Source: an uncultured Prevotella sp. (lineage in GTDB: Bacteria > Bacteroidota > Bacteroidia > Bacteroidales > Bacteroidaceae). From it: DNA of 6,975 nt. Below are positions 4,912 to 6,975 of this stretch, piece by piece. The stretch is from positions 1 to 6,975 of the forward strand of contig CALBYK010000087.1 in NCBI GenBank assembly GCA_937889855.1. Direction: 5' to 3'. The notes under the pieces were generated by a model that made no database searches, had not been told where the DNA came from, and worked only from the letters and a program-made list of their open reading frames with translations. How positions within the stretch are numbered: position 1 is the first letter of the stretch; each line of letters starts with the position of its first letter. A program made the position numbers and the translations under genes.

Positions 4912-6657
4912 TTATCTTGCAGCCTCGAGCAAAATCACTTTCGCTTTCTGGTTGTCCATACCAGGCATAGTCATGCCTAATGGCGCGCCTATGTATGTGC
5001 CGTCACAAATGACGAATTTCTTGCCGTTATATGATATGTAGTCGCCCTTTACATCTTCTGTGAACGCCACAGCCGAAGCGAGATGTCCTGGGTAGTATAC
5101 CAGGACTACATCCAGTCCGATTAGCTCACGTACAAGATGTGACAATAATATGGAACGGTCCTCACAGTCGCAATACGGATAGTAGAGTGACTCTTCGGCA
5201 AAGAATGCCCTGTCGTGTCCCCACACCTTGTCGTCGTACTCATACTCAAATCCTGTCTGCACCCAGTTGAGCAATTTGTTTACGGCGTCGGCCTGTGACA
5301 GGCCCTTTATATGTTCCATTATGGCTGGATAGAGTTGTGCCTTCACGCTTGAGGCGAGCGGGTTGCGCGCATACATTTCCCACGTAGAGAGCGGATTGCC
5401 CTCAATCTCCGATGCCGGATATGTGTCGAAGAAGTCGAGCAGGTTCTTGTTGACACTCACCTTGAACGACATGTCTTTGTAGCGCTTCGACTTTATTTCG
5501 CGCACAGGCGTAGGATTGTCAGCAAAAAGTTGCTCATCAGATATGTAGAGCGACATGGGTTGTTCTTTCGGGAACCCTACGTCACATATCTGCAAACGTG
5601 GCTCTTTGCTGTCGAACGAGTAGAAGTCCTCGCCACCTACATAATGGAACATCTTGCCATATATGATGTGTTTTGAGCCAACAAGCAGATACAGTTTGTC
5701 GCCTGAGCGTCCGAGGCGCATCTTGTAGCCGCTTTGACAATAGAGGTATGCATGTAGGAATGTGGCCTCATTGCTCTTGCCGAAGCATTTCTCGGCAAAC
5801 GACTTGAGCATAAGGTAATACGCCCAATCCGAGAGATGGAGCTGTTTGCGAATCTGGAGGCAATCGTAAAGTGTGTTGTCCATCTCGCTGCCAGCAAACT
5901 TTGTCCATGCGGCAGACAGTCCGTCCCCCGTGAGTTTACCGCCAAAAGAGAAGTCGCGGTCTTCAAAACGCACTCTGCACTCAGTGCCAAACGTGTTGAA
6001 CACAACGTAGCGCGAGTCGGGCTTTACGTCCTCAACAGGCGTTGTTGGTTCCTCTTGTGATATGACAGGCGGCTCTGTGGTAGGAGCCACTACGACAGGC
6101 GGTTCCGGAATTGATGGAGTAGGGGTGGTTGTAGGAGTAGGAGCGGGGGGCTCTGGAGCTGTCGGTTCCTGGGTTGTTGGCTCCTCGGGCTGAACTGGAA
6201 CCTTTATGTTCTTAAGGTAGTCGGGTAGTTTAACCGGTCCAATCTGCAATGGCTTAACTACCGGCACTCGCGACACTTCCGTAGGGACTATTATCTCAAG
6301 AGGCTGTGGCTGTGGCAGCGTTGGGCGTGGCATGTTAAAGCTGAGCACTGGTATTTCACGGCTAACCAGCGACTTGTTGAGCAATTTCTTTTCGTCTTCC
6401 TTGGTCCACAGTACAGGCTTCACATCCTTCTCTACGGGTTTTTTGCGTGGCGCCACAGCCTCGTATGTAGTCCAAGCCTTTTTCAGGAACTTTGCATATT
6501 CCTCATTGGCCTTCTTTCGGAAGCTCTGGTAGTCGCCCTGCGCCTTCTTTTTAAACTCCTCGTATATTTGCTGCTGTGTCTTGTTCTGTGCTGAGGCATG
6601 AGGCGCAACCGCCATTGCCGATGCAGCAAGAACCATCATTCGTGCAATTGTGTTCAT
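4912..6657 (-). CDS. Exported protein with hendecad repeats and a transglutaminase-like domain
   Basis: A 581-residue protein from ATG 6657; a TTG three codons upstream is also possible but less likely. Layout: signal peptide (1-23, cleavage likely after ASA before Q24); charged helical stretch with 11-residue repeats, with Tyr at 32, 43, 54 and 65 and Phe at 35, 46 and 57; Pro/Thr-rich linker (about 111-211); a middle domain with no motif I recognise (about 215-440); and a C-terminal transglutaminase/papain-like domain. The likely catalytic triad is C498 (in CDCEDRS), H525 (YYPGHLASAV) and D552 (CDGTY). Such domains act as cysteine peptidases or amidases in bacteria, or cross-link proteins. 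It probably works in the periplasm or at the cell surface. The upstream partial gene is 34 bases away on the same strand, so they are likely co-transcribed. The substrate is unknown; the fold call is good, the activity is inference. Confidence 0.85.
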   Translation of the reverse strand: MNTIARMMVLAASAMAVAPHASAQNKTQQQIYEEFKKKAQGDYQSFRKKANEEYAKFLKKAWTTYEAVAPRKKPVEKDVKPVLWTKEDEKKLLNKSLVSREIPVLSFNMPRPTLPQPQPLEIIVPTEVSRVPVVKPLQIGPVKLPDYLKNIKVPVQPEEPTTQEPTAPEPPAPTPTTTPTPSIPEPPVVVAPTTEPPVISQEEPTTPVEDVKPDSRYVVFNTFGTECRVRFEDRDFSFGGKLTGDGLSAAWTKFAGSEMDNTLYDCLQIRKQLHLSDWAYYLMLKSFAEKCFGKSNEATFLHAYLYCQSGYKMRLGRSGDKLYLLVGSKHIIYGKMFHYVGGEDFYSFDSKEPRLQICDVGFPKEQPMSLYISDEQLFADNPTPVREIKSKRYKDMSFKVSVNKNLLDFFDTYPASEIEGNPLSTWEMYARNPLASSVKAQLYPAIMEHIKGLSQADAVNKLLNWVQTGFEYEYDDKVWGHDRAFFAEESLYYPYCDCEDRSILLSHLVRELIGLDVVLVYYPGHLASAVAFTEDVKGDYISYNGKKFVICDGTYIGAPLGMTMPGMDNQKAKVILLEAAR

Positions 6658-6691
6658 AATCGTCAAGTTTATCAGGTGTTTATGTTTTTGC

Positions 6692-6975
6692 TTATTTTCT
6701 CACGGTTATATTGCGTATGTCAACCTGCATGCTCTTGTCGTGGGTGCGGTTTTTGGCAAGCCATTTCTGAAACTGCTCAAACGATAGTTCACGCGGTAGC
6801 CCATCTGCTTCCTTGTCAGAAGCCTTGGTGAACGCATTTGGCGAGAATATGACATACATATAGTTGGTTTCCGCAGAACCATCACATGTGAGCACATACT
6901 CATCCACATCCTTCGGATTGAAATAAGGCGCAGCCGCCTTCTCCGAGAAAAGCACATATCGGTGATTGGCTTTCA
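6692..6975 (-). CDS. C-terminal part of an unidentified protein, possibly DUF4384-like (cut by window edge)
   Basis: The frame is open from the right edge to TAA 6694-6692, giving 93 full codons of a larger protein. Visible sequence includes HRYVLFSEKAA, then a strand-rich stretch TNYMYVIFSPNAF, then LPRELSFEQFQKWLAKNR close to the C-terminus. The Y-x-Y-V-I-F-S-P-N pattern followed by a short F-x-x-W-L helix recalls C-terminal DUF4384 domains of Bacteroidota proteins, some of which also carry caspase-like or TPR domains, but the diagnostic N-terminal part is missing. The codons upstream of GTG 6955 continue in frame to the edge, so 6955 is not a real start. It is closely linked to the exported transglutaminase-like gene, which suggests a shared envelope-related job. 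Confidence 0.65.
   Translation of the reverse strand, partial: KANHRYVLFSEKAAAPYFNPKDVDEYVLTCDGSAETNYMYVIFSPNAFTKASDKEADGLPRELSFEQFQKWLAKNRTHDKSMQVDIRNITVRK

Noticed and set aside
6655..6666. TTG start at 6666 for the transglutaminase-like gene
   Set aside because: An ATG three codons downstream gives a normal signal peptide; nothing favours the rarer TTG.

Overview
The window looks like a chromosomal segment from an anaerobic Bacteroidota, probably order Bacteroidales (Prevotella- or Bacteroides-like). Three things suggest this: near-consensus Bacteroidota promoters (TTTG or TTG near -33, TAnnTTTG near -7), the lack of Shine-Dalgarno sites before the genes with AT-rich leaders instead, and the etfB-etfA-acyl-CoA dehydrogenase cluster. 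The genus cannot be fixed from sequence reading alone. All genes are on the minus strand, so transcription runs from right to left.

Right end (6975 to 4912): the 3' end of an unidentified gene, cut by the window edge, is followed after a 34-base gap by a gene for an exported protein. That protein has a signal peptide, three or more 11-residue Y-x-x-F-x-K-K-A repeats, a Pro/Thr-rich linker and a C-terminal transglutaminase-like Cys-His-Asp domain. A dense set of overlapping inverted repeats (4768-4895) ends this unit and leads into the promoter of the next.

Middle (4693 to 496): etfB and etfA, which overlap by one base, encode the two subunits of an electron-transfer flavoprotein. The last gene of the unit encodes a large, 568-residue acyl-CoA dehydrogenase. 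ETF would carry electrons between the dehydrogenase FAD and a partner not present in this window. Between etfA and the dehydrogenase lies an AT-rich block of about 590 bases. It encodes a four-helix-bundle protein of the 23S rRNA intervening-sequence (S23) family, and each end is a 41-base array built from 9-base GAAGTTAWA units in inverted orientation, each ending in GCCAT. Inside its left end is a 33-base tandem repeat in three copies. This block looks like a small inserted element inside a metabolic operon and is the most interesting part of the window.

Left end (495 to 1): a hairpin follows the dehydrogenase gene. Then comes a good promoter for the 5' part of a gene for a small membrane-anchored or exported protein, which runs off the window.
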